Source of the DNA: UBA5072 sp963822145
Lineage (GTDB): Bacteria; Bacteroidota; Bacteroidia; Bacteroidales; UBA10428
Length of the DNA: 64,000 nt
NCBI GenBank assembly: GCA_963822145.1
Contig: CAWGGG010000002.1
Coordinates: 372,001 to 436,000 of the forward strand
Direction: 5' to 3'
The notes under the pieces are model-generated. The model made no database searches and was not told the DNA's origin. It saw only the letters and a program-made list of their open reading frames with translations. The position numbers and the translations under genes are program-made. Positions 23,976 through 31,574 of the stretch are shown here, piece after piece. Position 1 is the first letter of the stretch. Each line of letters opens with the position of its first letter.

Positions 23976-24446
23976 TCATCGCAAATTCGCGGGAACATCA
24001 ATGACCTGAGTTTCGTGCACATCGATTCTTTTGGTCATCAACCCGGAACGGGTTTTAACATAGCCCTGCATATCCACGGAGACCTTTTTTTTGCGTGACA
24101 GGGTGTAGAGTGTGGAGGCGCTGGTAAGCATGTTGGCGATCTCCAGGGAAAAGTTCATGCGGTAGGAGGAATCGGAGCGGGCGGGGATCCGGACTTTGTC
24201 GGGACTGCTCAGTGTGCCGATGAAATTTCCGTCAACAGAAGTTTTCAGGTTGACTTCCCTGACCTGGAAACCGAAGCCGGATGGATTATGAACTCCGATG
24301 TCAGCTGAAAAGCTGACGCTGTTATTTTCCATGCCTTTCAGTGTAAATCCGTCGGCCCCGGTGAAGGTGATGTCGTTCAGGCCGCTGCAGGAGAGGAGGG
24401 TGGTAAGGAAAACAATTACTACAGAAAAGCAAGGCGTTTTTTTCAT
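23976..24446 (-). CDS. Lipoprotein with WHy/LEA14-like domain
   Basis: 156 residues. The signal ends in LLSCSG (lipobox LLSC), so it is a lipidated envelope protein. The body (VSFSADIGVHNPSGFGFQVREVNLKTSVDGNFIGTL) has the N-P pattern of WHy/LEA14 immunoglobulin-like domains. Function unknown. Sixty-three bases separate it from the SPOR gene. The upstream gap to leuB holds an inverted repeat (24470-24554). Confidence 0.72.
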   Translation of the reverse strand: MKKTPCFSVVIVFLTTLLSCSGLNDITFTGADGFTLKGMENNSVSFSADIGVHNPSGFGFQVREVNLKTSVDGNFIGTLSSPDKVRIPARSDSSYRMNFSLEIANMLTSASTLYTLSRKKKVSVDMQGYVKTRSGLMTKRIDVHETQVIDVPANLR

Positions 24447-24469
24447 GATTAAAAGGAGTAATTAACATC

Positions 24470-24554
24470 GAACAAGGAACACTGATTTCAGAATTTCGAA
24501 GTTGGTTCGAACTCCGAAGTTAGTTCGAAATTCATCATTCGGTGTTCCCTGTTC
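24470..24554. repeat. Inverted repeat without gene (GAACAAGGAACAC arms)
   Basis: Arms 24470-24482 and 24542-24554 match at 12 of 13 positions. The interior holds repeated GAAGTT(G/A)GTTCGAA units, which are themselves partly palindromic (TTCGAA). Confidence 0.8.
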
Positions 24555-24560
24555 ATTATT

Positions 24561-25622
24561 TTAAATTCCGCGGGCCACCAGGTCACCCACCTCGCTGGTT
24601 CCCATGCCCATCTTTCCTGCGGCCAGGCTTTTGATCTTGCCGGATGCCAGGGAATTGCTGACCGATTTGTCGATGGCCCCGGCCGCCTCATTCTCGCCAA
24701 GGGTTTCGAGCATCATGCCACCGGCGCAGATAGCGGCCAGGGGATTGATGATGTTCATTCCGGAATACTTGGGAGCTGATCCGCCCATGGGTTCGAACAT
24801 GGAGACGCCCTGGGGATTGATATTTCCGCCGGCGGCAATACCCAGTCCGCCCTGGATCATGGCGCCCAGGTCGGTGATGATGTCGCCGAAAAGGTTTTCC
24901 GTAACGATCACGTCGTAGAACTCAGGAGATTTTACCATCCACATGTTGCAGGCATCCACGTGGTTGTAATCCTGCTTTACATCGGGGTATTCGGCATCGC
25001 CGATCTCCTTGTGGGCGCGCACCCACAGGTCGCCTGCATAGGTAAGCACATTGCATTTGTGCACCAGGGTCAGCTGTTTCCTGCGGTTCCTTTTCCGGGT
25101 GTATTCATAGGCATAGCGAATGCACCGGTCGACCACCGGCCGGGAATAGACCATCACCTGGGTGGCCACCTCGTAGGGAGTGCCCACCTGCACTGCACCA
25201 CCGACGCCGGTGTAGATGCCGCCGGTGTTTTCACGGATCACAACAAAATCGATGTCTTCCGGCCCCTTGTCTTTCAGCGGGGTGTCGACTCCGGGATAAA
25301 GCTTCACGGGACGCAGGTTGATGTACTGATCGAGGGCAAAGCGGCTCTTGAGCAGGATGCCTACCTCAAGGATGCCGGGTTTTACATCGGGATGTCCGAT
25401 AGCGCCAAGAAAGATGGCATTGAACTTTTTTAGTTCGCCGATGGCGGAATCAGGAAGCGTTTCCCCGGTGCGGAGATACCTGTCCCCTCCGAAATCGAAA
25501 TACTGGTAGTTCAGGCTAAATCCGAACTTGGCAGCGGCGGTATTCATAACCTTGATACCCTCTTTAACCACTTCGGGACCGGTGCCGTCTCCCGGAATAA
25601 CAGCGATGTTGTAAGACTTCAT
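24561..25622 (-). CDS. leuB: 3-isopropylmalate dehydrogenase
   Basis: Oxidatively decarboxylates 3-isopropylmalate with NAD+ to 2-oxoisocaproate. 353 residues. GDGTGPEV at 11-18, RPVKLYPGV near 104, RENTGGIYTG near 130, and ENLFGDIITDLGAMIQGGLGIA near 243, which carries the metal-binding aspartates. It is the last gene of the leftward leu operon. The gap to the synthase-like gene upstream is filled by an inverted minisatellite. The sequence fits the isopropylmalate/isocitrate dehydrogenase superfamily, and the operon fixes the substrate. Confidence 0.94.
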   Translation of the reverse strand: MKSYNIAVIPGDGTGPEVVKEGIKVMNTAAAKFGFSLNYQYFDFGGDRYLRTGETLPDSAIGELKKFNAIFLGAIGHPDVKPGILEVGILLKSRFALDQYINLRPVKLYPGVDTPLKDKGPEDIDFVVIRENTGGIYTGVGGAVQVGTPYEVATQVMVYSRPVVDRCIRYAYEYTRKRNRRKQLTLVHKCNVLTYAGDLWVRAHKEIGDAEYPDVKQDYNHVDACNMWMVKSPEFYDVIVTENLFGDIITDLGAMIQGGLGIAAGGNINPQGVSMFEPMGGSAPKYSGMNIINPLAAICAGGMMLETLGENEAAGAIDKSVSNSLASGKIKSLAAGKMGMGTSEVGDLVARGI

Positions 25623-25680
25623 ATGGTTGTTTGATTTATTGTGATTTATTTATTCATTTATCTTTTTTGAAACCAAATAA

Positions 25681-25773
25681 GGGACGAGGGACGAGGGACA
25701 GGGGACAGGGGACAAGGGACGAGGGACATGAAAAGCATGTCTCCCCGTCCCTTGTCCCCTGTCCCTCGTCCCT
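25681..25773. repeat. Inverted minisatellite hairpin without gene (GGGACGAGG units)
   Basis: Left arm 25681-25728 and right arm 25741-25773 are complementary. The 12-base spacer region (CATGAAAAGCATG type) is itself palindromic. It lies between leuB and the synthase-like gene on one likely mRNA. Confidence 0.9.
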
Positions 25774-25776
25774 GCT

Positions 25777-27297
25777 TCATATATTGGCATTGTGTTCGAT
25801 GATGTTCAGCATTTTCATGGTAGCCTTGATGGCCGCAACCGTCTGGTCGGAATCGAGTCCGCGGGTCTTGAATTCTCTTCCCATCCGCCAGGTAATGACT
25901 GTTTGCACCAGGGCGTCGGTCTTCCCTCCGGGGGGAATGGATACGGAATAGTCGAGCAGGGCAGGCAGTGATTTTTCGAGTCGGACATATATTTTCCGCA
26001 GTGCCTTCATAAAGGCGTCATATTGTCCGTCACCGTTGGAGGTTTCTTCATAAATAGCATCACCGATCTTAATTTTGAGGCTGGCCACCGGCTTCAGTTC
26101 ATTGGCCGTGGAGAGCGAGAAATTCAGGATGCTGATGTGTTCATCGATGGACTTGCTTCGCAGCACGTCGGAGATGATGTAGGGAAGGTCCTCCTGGGTT
26201 ACAGATTCCTTTTTATCACCCAGTTCGATAATGCGTTCGGTGACCTTGCGCATGGAGGCATAATCGAGCTCGATGCCCATTTCCTCGAGGTTCTTGCGGA
26301 TATTGGCCTTCCCCGATGTTTTGCCCAGGGCGTAGAGCCTTTTGCGGCCGAAACGTTCAGGGAGCAGGTCGTTATAATAGAGCTGGTTTTTCTGATCGCC
26401 GTCGGCATGGATACCGCTGGTCTGTGTAAACACGCTGTCGCCGATCACCGGTTTGTTGGGCGGCACCCGGATGCCGGAATAGGATTCCACCAGCTTGCTG
26501 ACCCGGGTAAGTTTGGATTCCCGGAGGGACATGGAATATTGAAAATGATCCTTGACAATGGCGATCACGCTGGAAAGGGGAACGTTGCCGGCCCTTTCTC
26601 CCAGACCGTTCACCGTGGTATGGATGCAGGTGATACCGGCCCTGATGGCTGAAAAGACATTGGCTGCTGCCAGGTCATAGTCGTTGTGTGCATGAAAATC
26701 CAACTTCAGTTTTGGATACCGGTCGATGATTGCCTTGCAGAAATCGTAGGTTTCCATGGGATTGAGAATGCCCAGCGTGTCGGGGAGCATGATTCGGTCC
26801 ACCGGAAGGCCCTTCAGGGAGTCGATCATGAACATCACGTAGTCGGGTGAGTGCCGCATGCCATTTGACCAGTCCTCGAGATAGACGTTTACGCGGAGGC
26901 CCTGTTCAACGGCCAGGGTAACCACCTGCCGGATATCGGCCGCATGCTGCTCGGGTGTTTTCTTCAGCTGGTCGGTGACGTGCTTCAGGGATCCCTTGGT
27001 GAGGAGGTTCATCACCTTGCAGCCGGCTTCACGGATCCAGTTGATGGAGACGTCGCCGTCAACAAAGCCCAGGACCTCAATTTTTTCGAGGTGGTTGTGC
27101 CTGCCTGCCCATGCCGATATTTTCCTAACGGCTGCAAACTCTCCTTCAGAAACCCTGGCTGAAGCCACTTCGATCCGGTCGACCTTCAGATCATCGAGCA
27201 GCAATTTGGCGATGCTGAGCTTTTCCTCGTCGGTGAAAGAAACCCCGGAGGTTTGTTCCCCGTCGCGGAGGGTGGTGTCCATAATGGTTATTTTCAT
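25777..27297 (-). CDS. 2-isopropylmalate synthase-like / probable (R)-citramalate synthase
   Basis: 506 residues from MKITIMDTTLRDGEQTSG. DRE-TIM acyltransferase with the metal and catalytic motifs DTTLRDGEQ, HAHNDYDLAAAN near 203 and VNGLGERAGNVPLSS near 230, then a C-terminal regulatory (LeuA-dimer) domain from about 380. It differs from the LeuA encoded at 29867-31363: DGEQTSGVSF rather than DGEQVPGCQL follows the catalytic Arg. That divergence and the presence of a full leuA in the same operon suggest another 2-oxo acid, most likely pyruvate (citramalate route to isoleucine). This is inference; a regulatory LeuA paralogue is the alternative. Confidence 0.8.
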   Translation of the reverse strand: MKITIMDTTLRDGEQTSGVSFTDEEKLSIAKLLLDDLKVDRIEVASARVSEGEFAAVRKISAWAGRHNHLEKIEVLGFVDGDVSINWIREAGCKVMNLLTKGSLKHVTDQLKKTPEQHAADIRQVVTLAVEQGLRVNVYLEDWSNGMRHSPDYVMFMIDSLKGLPVDRIMLPDTLGILNPMETYDFCKAIIDRYPKLKLDFHAHNDYDLAAANVFSAIRAGITCIHTTVNGLGERAGNVPLSSVIAIVKDHFQYSMSLRESKLTRVSKLVESYSGIRVPPNKPVIGDSVFTQTSGIHADGDQKNQLYYNDLLPERFGRKRLYALGKTSGKANIRKNLEEMGIELDYASMRKVTERIIELGDKKESVTQEDLPYIISDVLRSKSIDEHISILNFSLSTANELKPVASLKIKIGDAIYEETSNGDGQYDAFMKALRKIYVRLEKSLPALLDYSVSIPPGGKTDALVQTVITWRMGREFKTRGLDSDQTVAAIKATMKMLNIIEHNANI

Positions 27298-27310
27298 AGC
27301 AGTAGGTTTA

Positions 27311-27356
27311 GAACAAAGAACAAAAGAACCAAGAACCAAGAGTCAAGACATCAAGA
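27311..27356. repeat. Left arm (AAGAACCAAGA units) of degenerate four-helix module 5
   Basis: GAACAAAGAACAAAAGAACCAAG-like tandem units ending about 14 bp before the pseudogene stop. Complementary units lie at 27681-27719. Confidence 0.75.
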
Positions 27357-27369
27357 ATTTACTTATGGT

Positions 27370-27677
27370 TCATAATTTATTGGTTCTATCAATAATAGTA
27401 TTTTTAAAAGAATAAATCATTTTCTGAATTTCCTGGATTTTGGTAAGGATCGGATCACATTTATCATTATTAATAAAATTGAGATCAGCAGCCAACATAA
27501 AGAGTGTTTCAAATTCAAAATATATAGAATATTTGCTGGTATAGAAACTGCTGCTCTTTGAATCTGTGATATTAACCCAAATTTTTCGTCCTTGGGGAAA
27601 ATAAGGGTAAGGGCGTAACAGTCCTTAACCAGTAATCGTGCTTTTTGCCATATTTTCAATTCTTTATAATTGTGCAT
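27370..27677 (-). pseudogene. Four-helix-bundle (S23) gene with internal deletion and frameshift (module 5)
   Basis: Starts MHNYKELKIWQKARLLVKDCYALTL and proceeds to QIQRAAVSIPANI. The following about 20 residues of the family (AEG..R...KE..FL) are missing and the frame changes. The correct continuation FEFETLFMLAADLNFINND ... KIQEIQKMIYSFKNTIIDR is read in another frame to a TGA at 27370-27372. It sits inside the leu operon between leuD and the synthase-like gene, between inverted AAGAACCAAGA/TCTTGGTTCTT arms. Probably inactive. Confidence 0.78.
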
Positions 27678-27680
27678 CTG

Positions 27681-27719
27681 GTTTTGAATCTTGGTTCTTG
27701 AGTCTTGGTTCCTGGTTCT
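27681..27719. repeat. Right (inverted) arm of module 5
   Basis: TCTTGGTTCTTGAGTCTTGG-type units, the complement of the left arm, starting 4 bp from the pseudogene's start codon. Confidence 0.75.
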
Positions 27720-28308
27720 ATTTCTTATTTTCAAATTCCTCAATCCTATCCTTGATGCTCAACAAATAATCAATATCATCATACCCGTTCAGCAGGCAGG
27801 TTTTTTTGTAGGTGTTGATGTCGAATACTTCTTTCTGGCCGGTGGACAGGATGATCACCTCCTGTTTTTCGAGATCGATCTTCACTTCTGTGCGGGGGTG
27901 GGTCTCCAATGCCCTGAAAAGCGCGGCGAGAAAAGCTTCGGAAACCTGCACCGGCAGCAGGCCGTTGTTCAGCGCATTGTTCTTGAATATGTCCGCGAAG
28001 AAGCTTGAAATCACGACACGAAAGCCGTAGTCGAACAGAGCCCATGCGGCGTGCTCGCGACTCGAGCCGCTGCCGAAGTTCCGGCCGGCGACCAGGATCT
28101 TTCCCGCCCATGCCGGATTGTTCAGCACAAAGTCACTTTTGGGCTCATTGGCTTTCCCGTAGCGCCAGTCGCGGAACAGGTTCTCACCAAAACCCTCACG
28201 GGTGGTGGCTTTCAGGAACCTGGCCGGTATGATCTGATCGGTATCCACGTTCTCGATGGGAAGCGGCACACAGGTGGAGGTTAAGGTGACAAATTTTTCT
28301 ATTGACAT
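27718..28308 (-). CDS. leuD: 3-isopropylmalate dehydratase, small subunit
   Basis: With LeuC isomerises 2- to 3-isopropylmalate. 196 residues: VPLPIENVDTDQIIPARFLK near 16 and the conserved GRNFGSGSSREHAAWAL near 75, typical of the swivelling small domain. Its frame ends at the very edge of the module 5 arm. It lies downstream of leuC, separated by a TTGTGGTTG minisatellite. Confidence 0.95.
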   Translation of the reverse strand: MSIEKFVTLTSTCVPLPIENVDTDQIIPARFLKATTREGFGENLFRDWRYGKANEPKSDFVLNNPAWAGKILVAGRNFGSGSSREHAAWALFDYGFRVVISSFFADIFKNNALNNGLLPVQVSEAFLAALFRALETHPRTEVKIDLEKQEVIILSTGQKEVFDINTYKKTCLLNGYDDIDYLLSIKDRIEEFENKK

Positions 28309-28319
28309 GGTATCTTTTT

Positions 28320-28411
28320 GTTGTGATTGTTGTGGTTGTTGTGATTGTTGTGATTGTTGTGGTTGTTGTGGTTGTTGTGGTTGTTGTGGTTGTTGTGGTT
28401 GTTGTGGTTGT
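28320..28411. repeat. 9-bp minisatellite (TTGTGGTTG) between leuC and leuD
   Basis: About ten units of TTGTGGTTG/TTGTGATTG. Only a short complementary stretch (AACCCACAAC, near 28415) follows, so it is mostly a single arm. It lies inside the leu transcript. Confidence 0.9.
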
Positions 28412-28430
28412 CTTAACCCACAACATTCTT

Positions 28431-29828
28431 CTACAGAAACTCCCTCGGATCCGTGATCTTTCCCGTTACGGCTGCTGCTGCCGCGGTAAGCGGACTGGCC
28501 AGGAGGGTGCGGGCACCGGGACCCTGGCGGCCCTCGAAGTTCCGGTTGGAGGTAGAAACTGCATATTTCCCTTCCGGGATCTTATCCTCGTTCATGGCCA
28601 GGCAGGCTGAACATCCGGGTTGCCTGAGCTCAAAACCTGATTCGGCGAGCATTTTATCAATGCCCTCTTTGAGGGCCTGTTTTTCGACCTGTTTGGAGCC
28701 CGGAACGATCCAGGCGGTTACGTCGGGAGACTTCTTTTTCCCCTGCACGAACTTTGCAAATTCCCGGAGGTCTTCTATGCGACCGTTGGTGCAGCTTCCG
28801 ACGAACACATAATCCACCGGCTTGCCGGCCATGGGGGTTCCGTTTTCATAACCCATGTATTGCAGGGCTTTTTGGAAGGAGGGCCTGGTGTTCTCGGGAA
28901 TATCGTCCAGGTTGGGGATGCGCCCGGTAATGCCTACGCCCATGCCCGGGTTGGTACCAAAGGTGATCATGGGCTCAATATCGGACGCCTGGTAATTCAG
29001 CTCGAGGTCGAAGACAGCATCGGGATCGGAATACAGTGTTTTCCAGCCGGCGAGTTTATTATCCCATTCGGCGCCCTGGGGGGCAAAAGTCCTGCCTTTC
29101 ACATAGCTGAAAGTAATTTCGTCGGGTGCGATGAGGCCCCCCCGGGCACCCATCTCGATACTCATGTTGCACACCGTCATGCGGCCCTCCATGCTCAGGC
29201 TGCGGATGGCCGACCCGGCATATTCAATGAAATAGCCGGTGCCGCCACTGGCGGAAATTTTGGAAATGATATACAGGATGATGTCTTTGGCAGTGACACC
29301 CTTTCCCAGGGTGCCCTCGACCGTTATGCGCATTTTTTTCGGCTTGGGTTGCAGGATGCACTGGGTGGCCAGCACCATTTCCACTTCGCTGGTCCCGATC
29401 CCAAAAGCAACGCATCCGAAGGCGCCGTGGGTGGAAGTATGGCTGTCACCGCAAACGATGGTCATGCCCGGCTGGGTAAAACCCAGTTCGGGTCCGATCA
29501 CGTGCACGATGCCCTGGAAGGGTGTATTGAGACCGTAGAGCTGAATGCCGTGTTTGCGGGTATTTTCCGTAAGCTTGTCGACCTGGGTGCGCGACAGGAT
29601 GTCGTGTATGGTCATGTGCTGGTTGATGGTGGGCACATTGTGATCGGGCGTGGCGATTGTCTTTTCCGGTCTGAAAACATTCAGTCCACGCTTGTCGAGA
29701 CCGCCAAATGCCTGCGGACTGGTTACCTCATGGATCAGGTGCCTGTCGATATACAATACGCAGGGACCATCCTTGATCTCAGTGACCACATGAGCATCCC
29801 ATACCTTGTCGAATAATGTTCTTCCCAA
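28431..29828 (-). CDS. leuC: 3-isopropylmalate dehydratase, large subunit
   Basis: [4Fe-4S] enzyme of leucine synthesis. 465 residues. Cluster cysteines lie in VFVGSCTNGRIEDL near 343 and GCSACLAMN near 403-406. GDSHTSTHGAFG near 128 is the aconitase-family substrate motif. The family opening GKTLFDKIW matches the GRTLFDKVW seen here, but the codon in the Met position is TTG, and no in-frame ATG or GTG lies close upstream. A TTG start at 29828 is therefore assigned. It lies 38 bp after leuA. Confidence 0.95.
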   Translation of the reverse strand: MGRTLFDKVWDAHVVTEIKDGPCVLYIDRHLIHEVTSPQAFGGLDKRGLNVFRPEKTIATPDHNVPTINQHMTIHDILSRTQVDKLTENTRKHGIQLYGLNTPFQGIVHVIGPELGFTQPGMTIVCGDSHTSTHGAFGCVAFGIGTSEVEMVLATQCILQPKPKKMRITVEGTLGKGVTAKDIILYIISKISASGGTGYFIEYAGSAIRSLSMEGRMTVCNMSIEMGARGGLIAPDEITFSYVKGRTFAPQGAEWDNKLAGWKTLYSDPDAVFDLELNYQASDIEPMITFGTNPGMGVGITGRIPNLDDIPENTRPSFQKALQYMGYENGTPMAGKPVDYVFVGSCTNGRIEDLREFAKFVQGKKKSPDVTAWIVPGSKQVEKQALKEGIDKMLAESGFELRQPGCSACLAMNEDKIPEGKYAVSTSNRNFEGRQGPGARTLLASPLTAAAAAVTGKITDPREFL

Positions 29829-29866
29829 TGGTGTAAAATTTAATTAATACATACAATAACAAGTCA

Positions 29867-31363
29867 TCAGCCGATTTTGTTAATGGCATTTATAAATGCT
29901 TCCACTGAAGCGGTGAGGATATCGGTATTGCCGGCAAATCCGTAATAGAAATTGCCACGGTTCTCGATCTGGATGTGTACCTTGCCCACATCATCACTGC
30001 CCCGGGTGATGGCCTGAACGAGGTATTCCTCGAGCCGGATGTTGTGGCGCACGAGCGAGCGGACGGCTTTGAATGAAGCGTCGACAGGTCCGTTGCCTGC
30101 CTCGGTGGCCGTGAATTTTTCACCACCGATATTTAGTGTTACGGCAGCCATGGGAATGGTGGATTTACCGGAGATGATCTGCAGGTGCTCGAGTTTGATC
30201 CCCTTGCCGCCGAAGGCTTCTTCGTTGCCCACGAGCATTTCCAGGTCCTCGTCCTTTACCTCTTTTTTACGGTCGGCCACTTCCAGGAACTTCTCGTAAA
30301 TAACTTCCAGGGCTTCCCCTTCAATTTTGTAGCCGAGATTCTGGAGGCGATGTTTCAGGGCAGCCCTGCCGCTGCGGGCGGTAAGGGCGATGATCGATTC
30401 GCTGATGCCCACTTCCACCGGGTCGATAATTTCATAATTCTCCCGGTTCTTCAGCACGCCGTCCTGGTGAATGCCTGAGGAATGGGCAAAGGCATTGCGT
30501 CCTACAATGGCTTTGTTGGGCTGCACCGGCATGTTCATCAGGGAGGCGATCATGCGGCTGGTCTTGTAGATGTTTTCGGTGACAATACCGGTTTCAATAC
30601 CGAGGTGCTTGCGGCTTCTCATGATCATGGTCACTTCCTCGAGCGAGGTATTGCCGGCCCTTTCGCCGATGCCGTTGATGGTAACTTCAACCTGCCGGGC
30701 ACCGTTGAGCACACCGGATACCGTATTGGCCGTGGCCATGCCCAGGTCGTTATGGCAGTGCGTGGAAAGCACGGCTTTATGAATTCCCTTGACATTTTCG
30801 GCCAGGTACTTGATTTTCTGCCCGTATTCTTCGGGGAGGCAGTAGCCCGTGGTATCGGGTATATTCAGGACCGTGGCGCCGGCTTTGACCACCGCCTCGA
30901 TCACCCGGGCCAGGTATTCATTGTCACTGCGCCCGGCGTCTTCAGCATAAAACTCAACGTCCTCCACATACTTCTTCGCATATTTAACGGCTGCCACAGC
31001 CCTTTCAATGATTTCCTCAGGGGTGGCGTTGAATTTGTATTTGATGTGATAGGGAGAGGTGCCGATCCCGGTATGGATGCGTTTCCTTTTGGCATACTTC
31101 AGGGCATCGGCGGCAACATCAATATCTTTTTCAACGGCACGCGTCAGCGCGCATATCACGGGTTCCTTAACTACTTTGGAGATCTCTTCCACCGAGTGAA
31201 AGTCGCCCGGACTGGATATCGGAAAGCCCGCTTCGATGATATCGACACCGAGCGCTTCCAGGGCCCTGGCCACTTCGATTTTTTCAACGGTATTCAGCTG
31301 ACAGCCCGGAACCTGTTCTCCGTCCCTGAGCGTCGTGTCGAAAATGTATAACCTGTTACTCAT
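29867..31363 (-). CDS. leuA: 2-isopropylmalate synthase
   Basis: Condenses acetyl-CoA with 2-oxoisovalerate, the first step of leucine synthesis. 498 residues. DTTLRDGEQVPG at 9-20, STHCHNDLGMATAN near 202 (metal His pair), NGIGERAGNTSLEEV near 233, and SSGIHQDGVLK near 295. The C-terminal LeuA allosteric domain covers about 370-498, so feedback inhibition by leucine is expected. First structural gene of the operon. An attenuator and promoter lie upstream (31388-31560). Confidence 0.96.
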   Translation of the reverse strand: MSNRLYIFDTTLRDGEQVPGCQLNTVEKIEVARALEALGVDIIEAGFPISSPGDFHSVEEISKVVKEPVICALTRAVEKDIDVAADALKYAKRKRIHTGIGTSPYHIKYKFNATPEEIIERAVAAVKYAKKYVEDVEFYAEDAGRSDNEYLARVIEAVVKAGATVLNIPDTTGYCLPEEYGQKIKYLAENVKGIHKAVLSTHCHNDLGMATANTVSGVLNGARQVEVTINGIGERAGNTSLEEVTMIMRSRKHLGIETGIVTENIYKTSRMIASLMNMPVQPNKAIVGRNAFAHSSGIHQDGVLKNRENYEIIDPVEVGISESIIALTARSGRAALKHRLQNLGYKIEGEALEVIYEKFLEVADRKKEVKDEDLEMLVGNEEAFGGKGIKLEHLQIISGKSTIPMAAVTLNIGGEKFTATEAGNGPVDASFKAVRSLVRHNIRLEEYLVQAITRGSDDVGKVHIQIENRGNFYYGFAGNTDILTASVEAFINAINKIG

Positions 31364-31387
31364 AATGCAAGGTATTAATGGTTAATT

Positions 31388-31418
31388 AAAAGAGCCATTC
31401 CCTGGGTGAGAATGGCTC
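31388..31418 (-). terminator. Attenuator terminator hairpin of the leu operon
   Basis: Minus-strand arms GAGCCATTC (31418-31410) and GAATGGCTC (31400-31392) form a 9-bp stem with a 9-nt loop, followed by TTTT (31391-31388). It lies 25 bp before the leuA ATG. Its 5' arm overlaps the antiterminator segment 31406-31415. The U-run is short, so efficiency cannot be judged. Confidence 0.8.
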
Positions 31419-31495
31419 CTTATATGATTGCTGTGCAGATATACCATTCTCACGCCGGCGCCTGAAGCAGACCGAGCAGCATAATGCCGAGAATG
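31406..31495 (-). promoter_or_regulatory. Alternative pairing segments of the leu attenuator (pause and antiterminator)
   Basis: Segment 1, CATTCTC (31495-31489), lies inside the leader ORF. It can pair with segment 2, GTGAGAATGG (31453-31444), which overlaps the leader stop codon. Segment 2 can instead pair over 10 bp with segment 3, CCATTCTCAC (31415-31406), which blocks the terminator. This is the classical 1:2, 2:3, 3:4 design. Confidence 0.8.
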
Positions 31496-31512
31496 ATAAC
31501 CTGTTTTCCCAT
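31450..31512 (-). CDS. leuL: leu operon leader peptide (20 residues)
   Basis: Tiny ORF MGKQVIILGIMLLGLLQAPA with a TGA stop. It has five Leu, three Ile and one Val in 20 residues, with consecutive Leu codons (CTG CTC, then CTG CTT) midway. Position and content fit a leader peptide that senses charged tRNA-Leu. A ribosome stalled at the Leu codons would cover segment 1 and free segment 2 for the antiterminator. A ribosome reaching the stop would cover segment 2, and the terminator would form. The start is 15-20 bases after the predicted transcript start. No database comparison was possible. Confidence 0.82.
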   Translation of the reverse strand: MGKQVIILGIMLLGLLQAPA

Positions 31513-31530
31513 GTTGCAATTTTCAGAGGC

Positions 31531-31560
31531 CAAAGATAATGATAAAAATCATATTTCAAA
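31531..31560 (-). promoter_or_regulatory. Consensus Bacteroidota promoter of the leu operon (TTTG-N18-TATCTTTG)
   Basis: TTTG at 31560-31557 and TATCTTTG at 31538-31531 with 18-bp spacing. It places the transcript start near 31527, just ahead of the leader ORF. The inverted minisatellite at 31575-31688 begins only about 15 bp further upstream. Confidence 0.75.
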
Positions 31561-31574
31561 ATTTATAGGAAAAA

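Noticed and set aside
28320..28411. Tandem arrays (here and at 1624, 11374, 15442, 20945, 35691) as CRISPR arrays
   Set aside because: Units are only 7-13 bp, contiguous and without unique spacers, and no cas genes are present.
28196..28456. Open frames of poly-Thr, poly-Val or poly-Cys/Gly through the TTGTGGTTG array
   Set aside because: Direct translation of a 9-bp repeat in several frames; low complexity, no start context.
28860..29816. 318-codon open frame opposite leuC
   Set aside because: Antisense shadow of the leuC gene without recognisable domain content.
31450..31512. Leader as a T-box or riboswitch
   Set aside because: No T-box sequence or known aptamer pattern is visible. The short Leu-rich ORF and mutually exclusive stems fit translational attenuation better.
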